DNA of 64,000 nucleotides from Hyposmocoma kahamanoa (GCF_003589595.1 NW_020653851.1:23900326-23964325); one strand, 5' to 3'. Shown: positions 9,660-20,306, numbered from the stretch's first letter. Made by a program: numbers and translations. Notes: generated from the sequence alone by a model not told the origin.

Positions 9660-10960
9660 ACCATACTCCGTGGGTGAGTAAAGAACTCAATCATTGCATT
9701 GCAATTTACAACAATTTTTGCACAATGAAGCATCAGTTTCCACACAATACTATATTAGGTAATTGCGTGCAACACTATTCAGATTTAATAAAAGCTATGA
9801 GTCTGCGCGACAGTCGTGTATACAATGACAATAGAATAATGTCCACTAAAAACTCAAGTAAAGTAATATGGCAAATCGTAAATAATGAAATTTCGGCAAC
9901 GACTAAATCACAAAATGTGCAAATAACGCATAATGGAAACCTTGTACCGACTGATAAAATTCCAATTTGTTTCAATGATTACTTCCTTACAATTACTTCA
10001 AAATTAGATTTACATAGTAATTGTGAGAAATATCTGTCATTCCTTAGAAAGTGTATAGGTGAGTGGGATGTTCCCTGGTTCAACTTTCCAACTGTGACTT
10101 GTGACCTATTGGAGAGGGTGGTGAAGGGAATGTTGCATTCATTAAAAACACTGGACATATACGATATTTCTATAAGTATATTAATGTCTGTCTGGCCAGT
10201 AAATAGGGTTACGAGTATGTCCCGATACTCGTAACCCTTATAAACGAAATGTTTACCTAAGGTATATATCCTAAAATTTAAAAAAAATACTCGTGTATGT
10301 CCGGTATTCAAGGGGAAAGGGGATAAGACCCAGGTTAAGAGCCACAGGCCTATCACAATAGTTCCAAACATATCAAAAATGATGGAATCTACAAGCATTA
10401 TGGAGCATTTAGAAACAAACGACTTATTATCCGACAGACAATTTGCTTATAGGAAAGGTAAGTCCACTACAGCTGCCGCGCAAAGTGTAGTGGATTCTAC
10501 CATTACCAGCATTGATGATGGGTATAAAACAGCAGGGATTTTTTGTGACTTCACAAAGGCGTTCGATGTAATTGGGAATGAATTACTAACACAAAAATTA
10601 GCTATGTATGGCATCACCGGAGTTGCCCATGATTTATTAAAATCTTTCTTAACAAACAGAAGGCAAACAGTTCAAGTCTGTACGGACGGCAAAAAACCAA
10701 CTCCGCTGCTGATGATATCACCATCGGCATCCCTCAAGGATCGGCCACAAGGCAAGGCAAGGATTACACAAGTAATACGTTGTTCCTGACGTTCATTAAC
10801 GATCTTGCGCACTATATATCGGAGGGCTTGGTGGTTGCGTTTGCAGATGACACTACTGTTATAGTGTGTACTAAAGGCTTCACAGAATTGGACGAATAAG
10901 TAACATACACGTACAGTCAGCTTTGTGAATCGTTTTCTGCAAATGGGCTTATTCTAAACA
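9660..10960 (+). pseudogene. LINE reverse transcriptase, first half
   Basis: After a linker starting TPWVSKELNHCI (9664), the RT core gives SHRPITIVPNISKMMES (about 10340), QFAYRKGKSTTAAAQ, the motif-A stretch CDFTKAFDV (about 10545) and the intact motif-C box AFADDTTVIV (about 10839). The motif-B region (GIPQGS-like, about 10725) is disturbed by a frameshift and a small duplication of GGCAAGGCAAGG. A 14-bp perfect hairpin at 10205-10238 breaks the frame between linker and fingers. Copying of the RNA would need all of these in one frame, so this copy is inactive. Confidence 0.8.
10205..10238. repeat. Perfect 14-bp hairpin inside LINE ORF2
   Basis: The arms AGGGTTACGAGTAT (10205-10218) and ATACTCGTAACCCT (10225-10238) are exact complements with a 6-nt loop. 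The LINE reading frame resumes just after it with the motif KxxRVCPVF, so the palindrome looks like extra sequence in the element. Confidence 0.7.
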
Positions 10961-11193
10961 CGTCTAAGTCGAACTTAATGTTGTTCTCACGAAGAAATCC
11001 CGTATCATGCCCAATAGTCACCTCTGCGGTCCCACTTTGCAACACATGCAAGGTCTCGGATTTCACTATAGAGTCAAACTTAAGCTGGAAAGCCCATATT
11101 CAGTCTTTATGCGATAAACTTGAAGGTGCTAAGTACGCACTGCGGAAACTGCGTCCCCTTGTATCCACTGCGGTGTTAAGGCAAACGTATTTT

Positions 11194-11958
11194 CAATTCA
11201 ATTCAATTCAAATATTTTTATTCGAGTAACCAGACTCATAATGTTAGTAAACACAGAACTTATCCTAGGGTTAATATTGAAACATTTAAAACTTAATTAT
11301 ACATTTTGGTGCATGAAGCCCACAACAGTGTCTAATGTAGGGGCAGTCAACCCTGTCCCCTATCGCATTGAGAGCGGAGTTGGGGCTGGTCCGCACCCGG
11401 CGCACCAGGGACGCGCACCTCTTGCGCACAATGGCATCAAACGCGTCAACGCGCGCGTTAGCGAACATCCCTGATGCGCTACAAAAACGGGGCAGCCCCA
11501 TCAACACCCGGAAGGCGTTATTATACTGAGTCCGCAAGGCTTTGTAAGCCCCTTTCGTGTAGTCTCGCCACAAACTGCACGTGTATAGGGAGGTACAGTA
11601 CGCTTTGAAGAGCGTCACCTTTACCTCACCCGAACACTTTGCGAATCTGCGTGCAATCATGTTTGCCCTTACCGACAGAGCCCTGCGTTCTCTTTCCATG
11701 TCATTACTGTCTTTGAGATCAGGCGTGAGTATATGCCCCAAATATTTAAATTTATTTACCTTCTGTAGGTCTTCACCGTCAAGCGTAAGTTTAGGTAATT
11801 CATACTTATACCCACGCCCGCTCCCAAACACCATATATTGACTTTTAAGTACATTATACTTTAAGCCATGATTCATCGCGTACATTTCACATACTTTCAA
11901 TAATTTTCGCATGCCACAGATCGACGCACTCAGCAGCACCATGTCATCTGCATAGCTA
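11194..11958 (-). mobile_element. 5'-truncated LINE (CR1/Daphne-like) nested in the older LINE
   Basis: On the minus strand it starts inside the RT motif-C box (SYADDMVLL), continues to the end of ORF2 and finishes with a short 3' UTR and a (TGAATT)n-type tail at 11194-11212. ATTTT flanks both ends (11189-11193 and 11959-11963), a 5-bp target duplication. The host LINE reads up to the left copy and resumes directly after the right copy, so the insertion point is exact. Truncation from the 5' end is the usual product of incomplete target-primed reverse transcription. Confidence 0.85.
11286..11958 (-). pseudogene. LINE RT C-terminal part, open frame
   Basis: About 220 residues are open with no stop: YADDMVLL (motif C), then KSQYMVFG, NKFKYLGHIL (the thumb motif KYLGH) and a tail ending HAPKCIIKF. 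The frame opens at a Met (11975) whose first few residues come from antisense host-LINE DNA, so that Met is not the real start. Only the second half of RT is present, without fingers or motifs A and B, hence no enzyme activity is expected. The clean frame says the insertion is fairly young. Confidence 0.8.
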
Positions 11959-12420
11959 ATTTTGCATACTTCCACTCATTGATGTCCTATGGTATTACGA
12001 TGTGCGGCAATTCAACTGAGTCCAAAAGGGTATTCGTTCTCCAGAAACGCACACTACGAACCATAATGGGCATTAAAGATAATCAGTCCTGTAGAAGCCT
12101 TTTTCGAAAGCAACACGTGATGGCAGCATATTCACTGTACATTCACGATGTAATTGTTTTGTGCGTAAAAAGATACATATTTACGAGCGATGCACAAGCG
12201 GAGGCCGACCGTTACGTAATATAGGAATACTGAAACCCGTTGCTCATTGAACCGAACTCGCAACGAGAAATCCGCGAGTAATCGGGCCCCGATTTTACGA
12301 ACACCTACCCACAAATCTAAGAAGTGTTACAAATAACGAAGTGTTTTGTTCCCGACTGAAATACCTTTTATTGGATAATGAATTCTACAGTGTAGAGGAA
12401 TTTCTTTTAAAGAAATTGTA
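11959..12420 (+). pseudogene. LINE reverse transcriptase, second half (after the nested insertion)
   Basis: Reading resumes with FHSLMSYGITMCGNS, then KRVFVLQKRTLRTIMG and YIHDVIV, which are hallmarks of the C-terminal part of jockey/CR1 ORF2 proteins. The frame is lost at about 12225 but can be followed to FYSVEEFLLKKL and a stop at about 12418. The part between 10870 and 11193 on the other side of the insertion belongs to the same protein and includes NLSWKAHIQSL. Confidence 0.78.
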
Positions 12421-12635
12421 ATTATATTATTAATTTTGGACGTTTGTATTTTGAAAATATTTAAATTTTTATTTGTATTTTTCCTTATTTCTCTTTTAAT
12501 TTTTTATTTCATATTAACATTAAAATTATTATTTACCTTAATGACGATCATGTTATCCCTTGACATTATATTTCGAATTGTGATATTATGAAATCGATAA
12601 TATGAAATAAATGATTCTATTCTATTATATTCTAT

Positions 12636-13740
12636 GAAATGCCGCGTGCCGCGGCAGCGGCCGACGGTAGCCTGCAGTAAATTTGCTTGCGTTTCCGAAC
12701 ATGGTTTTAGGTTTTTTGATGGTCATTTGTCTTAGTTTTGAGGTTCAACATGAAACTATCAAAGTTAATTTATAAATATAAATCAAACAGTAGCTCAATC
12801 ATTAAAAAAGATGACCGTTTAGATTTTTAGGCCTGATGTTTTTGCAAATTTCAAAAGATCATTTAAATACACGACTTATAATAGTACGGTTATTAAAAAA
12901 AATAAGAAAATGTTAACATGAAATTCAAAATAGACCTGGTGCTTCTCTAGCAATGACACACCACCTGCCGACAACTGGAACCCGAGTACAGTTCTCTTGT
13001 CAATCCTACATTATGTTCTCAATGACAAAAACAATATATAAAAACCCCTTAAATTAGAAGGTCTTCTAAATTACAGAATTCTTCACAATTCTAGGAGCAA
13101 CTTTACACGTCCCACTCGGCACGGGTTTCCCGTAAGATGAGGGGTTTAGTCCATAAATATCAAGTAATGGCATAGCAAGAAGCTTCTGGTTAAGCAATGA
13201 TATGGAGTGTAAAACCCTTTCCCTTCCGTTATTGCTTCCTGATGAAGTAGCAAAAGTGAAAGAAAAACATCGATACGTTTACAAAATTATGTATTTTATG
13301 AAACCGGTTAATTAAGATTATTATAGAGAAACTTCTCACGCTGTATTATTGAAGTTTTATTTTTTGTCTTATTTATTTGCGTTTTATAATTTACAGATGT
13401 TTTTATATTAAAATAATATTAAGATCAGATTATGGACAAGGCAAAGCAAATAGCAGAAGAGAGGACTAGTCTCATAATTGTTACACTTGCGTAATAAATG
13501 ATTACATAGACTATCTACCAACAGTTTTATATAGTTTATGTTTGTAACTAAAATGGAATTAAAAAAAACTCAAGTACCAAGAATTTGTCTTCTAAAAACT
13601 CTTTTACATTTATAATAGCTTTTATTTATTAGAAATTTCTTTAAGTTAAAGAAATAGAAAAAAGTAATAGATTTTTCGCAGATGGCACTACGGGAAAAAA
13701 GTTGTTAAAAACAAGAAAACAAAGATCTGCAATATGTTCC
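12636..13740. other. No gene; family E-like motif at 13105-13150
   Basis: A short stretch (ACGTCCCACTCGGCACGGGT) resembles one end of family E (see 37995-38255). The rest is AT-rich and unassigned. Confidence 0.4.
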
Positions 13741-13870
13741 ATAACTTAGTTGGCGTCTAGCACAGTTTGCTTGAAGACGTCGGTTCGAATCCGGCCGGAT
13801 CGAAGGAATTTTTGTAATGTTTAATCTTTGTATTAATAATTATAACAAACTAGTGGACTAGTATCAGAAA
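13741..13870 (+). mobile_element. tRNA-derived SINE family C, copy 1
   Basis: The head is tRNA-like: TTAGTTGGCGTCTAGCACAG stands in the A-box region and GGTTCGAATCCGG is a good B box. The body is short, with TTTGTATTAATAATTATAAC and AAACTAGTGG. Shared sequence is found at 30955-31035, 57478-57640 and on both sides of the LINE at 29480-30888. Confidence 0.6.
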
Positions 13871-14519
13871 AAAAATTGAATATCATGCTGGTCAAACATC
13901 GTGAACTTAAAACTTTCTTTAAGTTTAAAAATAAAATCTTGTTGTTTAGTTTCCGAAAGTTTGTTATATATATTTTTATTGACATGGTGTATAGGCTAGA
14001 AAGATGCATACTTAATCTAAAATATGGTAATACCAATCTGTTTCTATTTCGGTCTAGAAGGTTTCGCACAAATTTACGTATAAGTTAGTTAAGTTTTGTA
14101 TTATTGCTTCGAAATGCAACTCAATTTTTCGTTCTTAAATAAAAAACAGATTGGAATTAAATAAAGCGCGTTACCCGCTGTTTTTCGATTGCAATAATAA
14201 ATCAGATGCAATCTGTTAAGCCTGCGGTGACTGATCGTCGGGGGTCTCTCGCTCGCTGTACCGGGAAGCCGTATCAGGGATTTATTTTATGGTAATTATT
14301 CCATTGTAAGGTAAGTGGTTCTGTGCGATTTCTCGGATTTTTCACCGTTCGTTTGTACACCTGTATGTATGTGTCTTTATAATTTTATGACACAAGAAAA
14401 TTACCAAACGCATTCGTATATGTGTATTTTCATTGTAGTCAACCAATTGTACGATCCTTTGCTAGGCACGGATCAGGGTTAAGGCAAGTCACCGGAGCAG
14501 GAGCGGAAAAAACTGTTTT
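13871..14519. other. No gene recognised
   Basis: Two overlapping frames of about 70-78 codons on opposite strands (13833-14088) have AT-driven composition only. No repeat was recognised. Confidence 0.4.
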
Positions 14520-14665
14520 GCTCAAAGTGAAGTAATCATTTATTCCATAGGTAAAATTTTTACACTTGAAAACGTAATGTTTTTAAGCTACTGCCCGTTC
14601 ACTGTGCTGACTTCCCTGAGAAGAACGAGCAAGAGACTCTAGGGACTGCTCTTTTCCATTGCGTC
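14520..14665 (+). repeat. Dispersed repeat family D, copy 1
   Basis: About 145 bp match 18893-19030 in the same direction: TTTATTCCATAGGTAAAATT, ACACTTGAAAACGT, TCCCTGAGAAGAACGAGCAA and GACTCTAGGGA. Partial inverted copies lie at 36815-36905 and 60995-61035. It is non-coding and could be a SINE or a LINE 3' end. Confidence 0.65.
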
Positions 14666-15043
14666 GAGGGTCGTTTCCGTTCTTTGGTTGATATGTCCGT
14701 TAGTAATGTAGTTCTTAAAAATATTCGATTGTGTGCTATTTAGTTGTTAAGTTTCGTTGTAGAACATTTACTGTTAATGTAAAGTAATAATTACAATAAT
14801 TTGTACTTAAATTTTTCATAATTTATTGATATTGAATTGTCAGTTTAAAATTAGTTAAATAGATTGTAGTTGAAACCGAGAATCAAGAATGCTTTCGCGT
14901 GCATGGTAATTATACTGGAACCGTCTTAACGGACGGACTCTATTCCTTATTCTATTCCTTATTTTCGACCGAACTAGTGTCAAAAGATACAATTATTCGC
15001 ATAGATGTGATACGAGCAGAACAGTAACAAGTTTTAAACCAGT
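14666..15043. other. No gene recognised
   Basis: AT-rich spacer with the doublet CTATTCCTTATTCTATTCCTTATT at 14940-14963. Nothing else was seen. Confidence 0.4.
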
Positions 15044-15311
15044 TTGTTTTTTATAATACCAAGCGACAGGGCGAACAAGTCGTGCGCCTGGTTGCACTGC
15101 CACTCAGAGCTTTAAATCGTAGAGATCTTAGGGGCACTGCCACTGCGCCCGTCACTCTGAGACAAGTTGACAGGTCCCACGTGCCTGTAATTTCACCAGC
15201 ACCCTTACCCTTCTAAAAATGCTGAACATTACTGCTTGGCGACAGAAATAGGTAAGATTTCAGTACTACCCTGGATGAATTCTTTCACAAGGAAGGAGCT
15301 CTACTGCTACC
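15044..15311 (-). mobile_element. Repeat family B, copy 2
   Basis: Both ends are present (the A-run end at 15044-15058 and the AGCTC end at about 15297-15303), with about 30 bp missing near 15090. The extra AAGG doublet at 15290 is a small local duplication. Confidence 0.75.
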
Positions 15312-16342
15312 ACAGGTTATTTAATTCATTATAATATGTATAAATAAATCAATATGACTCACTATCAAAAACGCAGAGCAAAATGGTTTCGCTACAGAAA
15401 AGGTCACGATGATGGAAGGTACATAGATAAATGTTTACACACACTAACTTTTCAACTATATTTGTTACTTTTCTACGACGATATTTATCTTTTGCCCAGA
15501 GGTGAACCTAGGCAGGTAAGCTTGAAAAGATTTATTCAAAAATACGTGCAACATCAGATGGGGTTATATTTTACAAGGTAAAAAAGCGTAGAGAACGATT
15601 TTTATTTATAACCCTTTATTATTTACGGGCTGGCATGCCCGCGCCCGCGCCATTGCCTCGCCGCCGGCACCCTGATTTTAATATCCGACGCCGCTATTCA
15701 AACATTACTTAGAGCTGGAATATTCTGAGTCTAAGGATATGACAATTTACATAAACAGAATAATAAACAGGACTGATAATAAACAAACGACACTTGCAAA
15801 TACGTTTTAAACTTACTTTCAATGTCGTATTTCGTATTTGCGTCAATTAAATAAAAAAAATTACAATTAAAAACACTTTTTTCTTCAACACAATATATTT
15901 AAATTTAAATTTAAAATAATAGTTGAAAAATAATATATAATCATAAAACTTACTAAACATTTTTTTAAAACTCTATTAAACATTGTAAAAAGTAGATAGT
16001 ATCTGTCATCATCCATCATCTGCATTTTAAACAAACTCTGTCGATGAAACCGTAAAAGCCTCGACAATTTGCAGGGTTTCAGGCTTCACCTATTAAGTGT
16101 TCGTCACTGGACCTTGGTACCTACAACGGATAACCCTGTAGTCAAGTTATAGTTCTTTGAGATGTGGTGTGATAACAAAGCATATATGCTTACTTACAGA
16201 TCACTCGGAGCGTGGGGTTGTTACAATTTTTTTTTAGTTGTGTTGATCACAGTATTCTCGTGCTGTATTGAAATAACCTTTTCACATCACTAGCTAGGTT
16301 TTTGAAATTCGAACTTGACTTGAACTTGGTGTATATATATAT
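15312..16342. other. No gene recognised; short GC-rich patch
   Basis: A 75-codon plus-strand frame at 15354-15581 (MTHYQKRRAKWFRYRK...) has no domain I know. A GC-rich patch at 15630-15675 (GGCATGCCCGCGCCCGCGCC) stands out from AT-rich surroundings but lacks neighbours that would explain it. Confidence 0.4.
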
Positions 16343-16500
16343 TTCTGTTCACAACAGTTGCAGTGCCACTCGGAGCTTTAAATCGCAAAGAACTTATGGT
16401 CACTGCCACTGCGCCCGTCACCCTGAAACAGAAGTTGACAAGTCCCATATGCCTGTAACTTCACCAGCACCATTACCTTTCAAAAACCGGAAGGCATAAG
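16343..16500 (-). mobile_element. Repeat family B, copy 3 (partial)
   Basis: Only the middle of the unit is left, from GTTGCAGTGCCACTCGGAGC to CAAAAACCGGAAGGCATAA. Both ends are missing. Confidence 0.7.
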
Positions 16501-17056
16501 TTATAAGAGTGTGTAGTGTAAAAGTAAATTGTTATTAGTTTCCGTTATTGTATATTATTCGTAAAAATAATTCTACTTGACTTCAACATTTATCGACTAT
16601 TCTCCTTATGCAGTTACTATTTTCAATAATGCTATGTGAAATTACGTTTTCCACGATTATTAAAAATATGCAATTTAATCAATGTAATATCGTTATAAAC
16701 CATAGTTACCACATTTGTCTTATTATAACTATGGCGATAGTGATTCCTGCGGCTTCGTTTCGTATCCAACTTATTCTTTTTTTTCTCAACTCTGTGTTTT
16801 ACTAAGATATTTTTCGGGGCAGCGTTGAACCTCGCAACAGAATGGGCTTATTATTTCGGACAAACCTCGCATGCCACGCACGCCGATACTCTGTCAGTAT
16901 TTCCATGAAACTTCAATAATCTATCTAGCAATATTTTACTATAAACGTACGTTGTCAGTATGAATTCCACGAAATATCTTTATAATTTTGGAATATGAAG
17001 AGTCCACTCGATCTATTTTTTTATTGTAGGAATAAGTGCGTATTTCAATTCCATCT
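16501..17056. other. No gene recognised
   Basis: A 65-codon plus-strand frame at 16608-16805 is hydrophobic and AT-rich, and I consider it chance. No repeat was seen. Confidence 0.4.
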
Positions 17057-17130
17057 CACGTGATGCAAAGTGACGATGAAGTCAACATGCCTATTCACAA
17101 ATGCCTATTCACTCTCGCCTTGAAACTTGT
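17057..17130 (-). mobile_element. Jockey-type LINE 3' scrap
   Basis: The words AAAGTGACGATGAAGTCAAC and GCCTATTCACTCTCGCCTTG are shared with the 3' regions of the jockey fragments at 46106 and 54960. Only about 70 bp remain. Confidence 0.5.
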
Positions 17131-17150
17131 CTGCGGTAACCACCGCAGAT

Positions 17151-17376
17151 TTGTTTTTTATAATACCAGGTGACGGGCGACACGCCTGTCCATAACAACC
17201 AATCATCAATGTCATCCTGGGACATAAGGTTACAAGTTCTATGTGTCTGTAATTTCACCAGCATGCTTTCCCTTCAAAACTGAGACACTAATGCTGACAA
17301 TGATTGGCGGTAGAAATAGGTAAGGTGGCAGTACTTCCCTAGACGAACCCTTTCAGAAGGATCTTTACAGCTACTA
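17151..17376 (-). mobile_element. Repeat family B, copy 4 (one arm of an inverted pair)
   Basis: Both ends are present, with a large internal deletion between GACACGCCTGTCCATAACA and GTCATCCTGGGACATAAGG. It faces copy 5 across about 35 bp. Confidence 0.75.
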
Positions 17377-17411
17377 AAATTGAGATTTTGTAGTTTCAAC
17401 TCCTCAAGTGA

Positions 17412-17578
17412 GTCTGTTCCAGTTTTGAAGGGTAAGAGTGCTGGTGAAATTACAGGCACGTGGGACTTGTCAACTGATGTCTCGCTGGCAGTGTCCCTAA
17501 AATCTTTGCGGTTTAAAGCTCTGAGTGGCATTGCAGCTGTTGTGTGTTCCTCCCGTCACTTGATATTATAAATATAAA
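17412..17578 (+). mobile_element. Repeat family B, copy 5 (other arm of the inverted pair)
   Basis: It starts inside the unit (GTTCCAGTTTTGAAGGGTAA) and runs to CCCGTCACTTGATATTATAA and an A-rich tail. It is truncated at the end facing copy 4. Together the two copies make a stretch of about 430 bp that could fold or form double-stranded RNA. Confidence 0.75.
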
Positions 17579-17704
17579 ACAAAAAATCGAGCTGGAATTC
17601 GCTCGATCTTCTCTATAATGTTTAAATTAATTACATTCGAAGCTCAATAGTAATAACTTTACAACACACCTGATGTAATAACTAGTGTAGTGTAGTAGTG
17701 TGTC

Positions 17705-17945
17705 TCATTACTAGACACATGTCTCTTTATGGAGCGGGTTTAGGTCATAGTCGGAGGGTAGTAATGCGGGTTGGGGCTTGAGATGTTGTGAACCTTCTTC
17801 AACATAGAAGTTTCATTAAGATTTTTTCCTTTACCGTTAGCGACAGGTAAACATTCATAAATTGTGCGCAGCTTAGAAATGAAAGCGCAACAGAGATTCG
17901 AACCACTGGGCTACCATCTGTCCATTGAATTATAGCTAACAATGC
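17705..17945 (-). mobile_element. tRNA-derived SINE family E, copy 1
   Basis: Read on the minus strand, GTAGCCCAGTGG is a good A box and runs almost directly into TTCGAATCTC, the B-box core, so the part of the tRNA head between them is deleted. The body contains a complement of CATAGAAGTTTCATTAAGA and CCTTTACCGTTAGCGACAGG, shared with 37995-38255 and more weakly with 18700-18780 and 44510-44610. Confidence 0.55.
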
Positions 17946-17949
17946 TTCT

Positions 17950-17976
17950 ACACACACACACACACACACACACACA
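17950..17976. repeat. (AC)n microsatellite
   Basis: Uninterrupted AC dinucleotide run of about 27 bp, next to the tRNA-like head of the family E copy. Confidence 0.95.
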
Positions 17977-18169
17977 TTATTTTCTAAGTAACACTATTTC
18001 CTAAGTAAGTACTAACATCAACCAATAGAAATTGTTAAAATAGTCAGTTTTGCTGTTACTGAGCAATAAGCACGTTACATAGCTTCCGAGTGGAACCCTG
18101 GTGACCAGTAACACAGGTAATTTTATTACCTATCACAGGCACCAGCGATCCACAACCAGATTTCTTGTA

Positions 18170-18255
18170 TACATTAGCTTAAGAAATACTGTTATTATTT
18201 TGGTTGTTGGTGAGGAAATAAATATTATTATTATTATTATTATTATTATTACAAA
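18170..18255 (+). repeat. Probable LINE/SINE 3' tail with (TTA)n
   Basis: GTTGGTGAGGAAATAAATA is followed by about 10 ATT units (18222-18252). AATAAA followed by a simple triplet tail is typical of the 3' end of a non-LTR element, but too little is left to name it. Confidence 0.55.
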
Positions 18256-18892
18256 GGCATTAGCCGAGATATGACTGGATTTTCTGCATTGTTAGTAAAA
18301 AAAACTACAAACATGGCATGTAAGTGTGAAAACCAATTATTTTCCGGCCTGCTTCCATTGATTATTATCTTTTTAATAAAAAAATAATAATTTTCATATT
18401 TTCGCTTAAATGGCGCCATTAAACGCTGGAAGGTAGCAGGTTCGATTTTATTAATTTCAATAACGATATTTCAGGGCGATTTGCGAGCGACAATTTCGAT
18501 TATTGGAACGACCTGTCGCTAGCTGATTCACTGCGAATGGAATTGAATATCGAATGTTATGCTTTTGTTTTACATTTCAAAGAGACTAGAAGAGTTCTTT
18601 TGCACGTTTATGGGTATTACAAATGGCACATCATCACAGGTCTCCTATACGGAAAGGCTTTAGGTCCTAGTCCACCACACAAGCTCAATGCTGGTTGGGA
18701 ACTTCACACGACTTCCAAAAGGGTTGTGAAGTTTTTTCATTATGTTTTCCTTCACAGTTGTCGAGAAATATTGCTACTCCTCCTCCTCCTCCTTCTCCGT
18801 CCGTTCCTCACTGCTGAGGATCGAGGAGAACTTTGGCTAGGTGGGGAGCGACGCTCACTGGTACTGCCAGACTTTCAGCCACTTGGGGGCAA
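18256..18892. other. No gene; family E-like motif and CTC tract
   Basis: A plus-strand frame at 18537-18920 (127 codons) runs through a family E-like motif (TTCATTATGTTTTCCTTCAC, 18737-18756), a CTCCTC tract (18776-18797) and into family D, so I judge it non-coding. Confidence 0.45.
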
Positions 18893-19030
18893 AGTCAAAA
18901 ATCATTTATTCCATAAGTAAAATTTTTACACTTGAAAACGTCACATTTAAGCTGCTGCTCGTTCACTACGCTGAGTTCCCTGAGAAGAACGAGCAAGAAA
19001 CTCTAGGGATTGCTCTTTTCAAATCAAATT
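18893..19030 (+). repeat. Dispersed repeat family D, copy 2
   Basis: It matches copy 1 nearly throughout, from TTTATTCCATAAGTAAAATT to AACTCTAGGGATTGCTCTTT, with a few base changes. Confidence 0.65.
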
Positions 19031-19090
19031 AAATGCTATAGTACACATTTTGAATCATATTTGTGTGGAATCTGGACTCACGTTGTCTTT

Positions 19091-19450
19091 TCATACATCT
19101 TTATCTAACACGTAGTCTTCAATTTTGTAGTACGGCTTTTCAATTAAAATATTTTTAACGTAAGTTTTAAACTTAGGAAATGGTAATCTTAATATTTGCT
19201 CCGGAATCTTATTGTAAAAACGTATACAGTTCCCCATAAAATAACCGTTTACCTTAGTTAAACGAAAACGTGGTACCATGAGTTTGGAGTTAGTTCCAAG
19301 GTTAATAACATGGATATCTTTCTTAACGAAATTATGCATATTTTTACGGGCATACAAAATATTTGAGTAAATGTACTGTGATGCCACAGTCCTGATATCA
19401 GTCTCCTTAAACTTTTCTCTGAGGGAAACCCGAGAACCTAAACGGTACAC
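19091..19450 (-). pseudogene. LINE ORF2 C-terminal fragment (CR1/jockey group)
   Basis: The frame of 119 codons reads YRLGSRVSLREKFKETDIRT, then LTKVNGYFMGNCIRFYNKIP and, near the end, PKFKTYVKNILIEKPYYKIEDYV. This is the conserved C-terminal end of lepidopteran jockey/CR1 ORF2 proteins (the YYxIxDYL motif). Everything upstream, including the catalytic palm, is missing, as expected for a 5'-truncated insertion. The open frame suggests modest age. Confidence 0.75.
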
Positions 19451-19689
19451 GGTTTAATGCAAGACTAACGCATTCCTATATTTTAGGCATTTAAAGTTTT
19501 AAAAATGTATATAAAATTATTTCAATTTTTCTTATAACCTATTTCACTCCGTAAACACTGTTGAATAACGATTTCGTATCCGAATTCAAATGTCGTCAAT
19601 AGCTCGGAAAGCGCCCTTCGATTCGAGAACGATATCCAATTGAACGATTCGGTAAAAATATCAAAGAGTTCTGAATCGAGGTCCTGGTC

Positions 19690-20100
19690 ACACTATCGTG
19701 TCGAACTTCGTCTTGTACGTCGTTTGCCCTGTATCCTGCCCGTAACAATCACTCTCTCAAGACTATCGGCACTTCTGTGAGCAATGTGGCCAAAGAAATG
19801 CAGAATGCAGAACAAATAGACGGAAGATAGGCGTTTGTGATTTTGCAGATGCAATTCCTCAAGCACGGGTACGTTTGTGCGATGTGCAGTCCAGGAAATC
19901 CGTAATAGGCGACGTCTACACCGCATCTCAAAAGCGTCAATTTTTTGCCTGTGGACGCTGTACCAGGCTTGCGCGCCATACAAAAATATGGACGAGACTA
20001 GCGTGCGAACTATGTGTATCTTTGATCTATTGTGAATGTTTCTGTCCTTTCTAGGTTCTTAATCCTCTATATAGCTTATCCTTAATGAGCGACGCCAACA
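19690..20100 (-). pseudogene. RTE-clade LINE, RT thumb and C-terminal fragment
   Basis: The best frame (19693-19983) contains MYGAQAWYS, KIDAFEMRCRRRLLRISW, TAHRTNVPVLEEL and FFGHIAHRS-DSLERVIV. These are signature words of lepidopteran RTE elements. Upstream, to about 20100, a decayed reading (SLIKDKLYRG) continues the same protein with stops. Palm and endonuclease are absent, and there is no visible simple tail at the low-coordinate end. Confidence 0.8.
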
Positions 20101-20111
20101 TCTCTGCTATT

Positions 20112-20149
20112 ACTGCCTCCGTGGCCAAACGGTTTCCACGCCGGTCTGG
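20112..20149 (+). mobile_element. SINE family A, copy 4 (head only)
   Basis: Only the first 38 bp are present (CTGCCTCCGTGGCCAAACGG to CCGGTCTG), with the A box but without B box or body. Retroposed copies usually lose their 5' end, so a 3'-less copy points to a later deletion or breakage. Confidence 0.7.
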
Positions 20150-20306
20150 AAATCACTAGTAAAGTTGTATTCGTGATAGCAAAACTTCCATGTCTGTTTA
20201 TGACAGATGAATTGAAGAGATGGCGGAAACGCCTAAATTAAAATAATAAGAACAAGAAGTTGACGTTTTTTCGCATCTAATTCGTTTCTGTCGTCTTGCT
20301 CGTTTA

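Larger units (their letters stand above)
8310..12635 (+). mobile_element. Internally deleted LINE (jockey/CR1 group), interrupted by another LINE
   Basis: Ordered parts of one retrotransposon can be read: a 5' leader, an ORF1 C-terminal remnant (about 8590-8875), an endonuclease domain (8878-9573), the linker to RT (9660-10200), a reverse transcriptase (10300-12220), the C-terminal end of ORF2 (stop near 12418) and a 3' UTR. The UTR has AATAAA followed by an ATTCT-type tail (12605-12635). A younger LINE sits in the RT at 11194-11958. Several frameshifts, stops and the missing first part of ORF1 make the copy dead. The layout is typical of APE-type non-LTR elements that copy themselves by target-primed reverse transcription. 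Confidence 0.8.

Noticed and set aside
17950..17976. CRISPR-like or satellite array
   Set aside because: Plain (AC)n microsatellite; no spaced repeats of CRISPR type were found anywhere in the window.
18537..18920. 127-codon plus-strand frame as a gene
   Set aside because: It crosses family E-like sequence, a CTC tract and the start of family D, so it is not a single coding unit.
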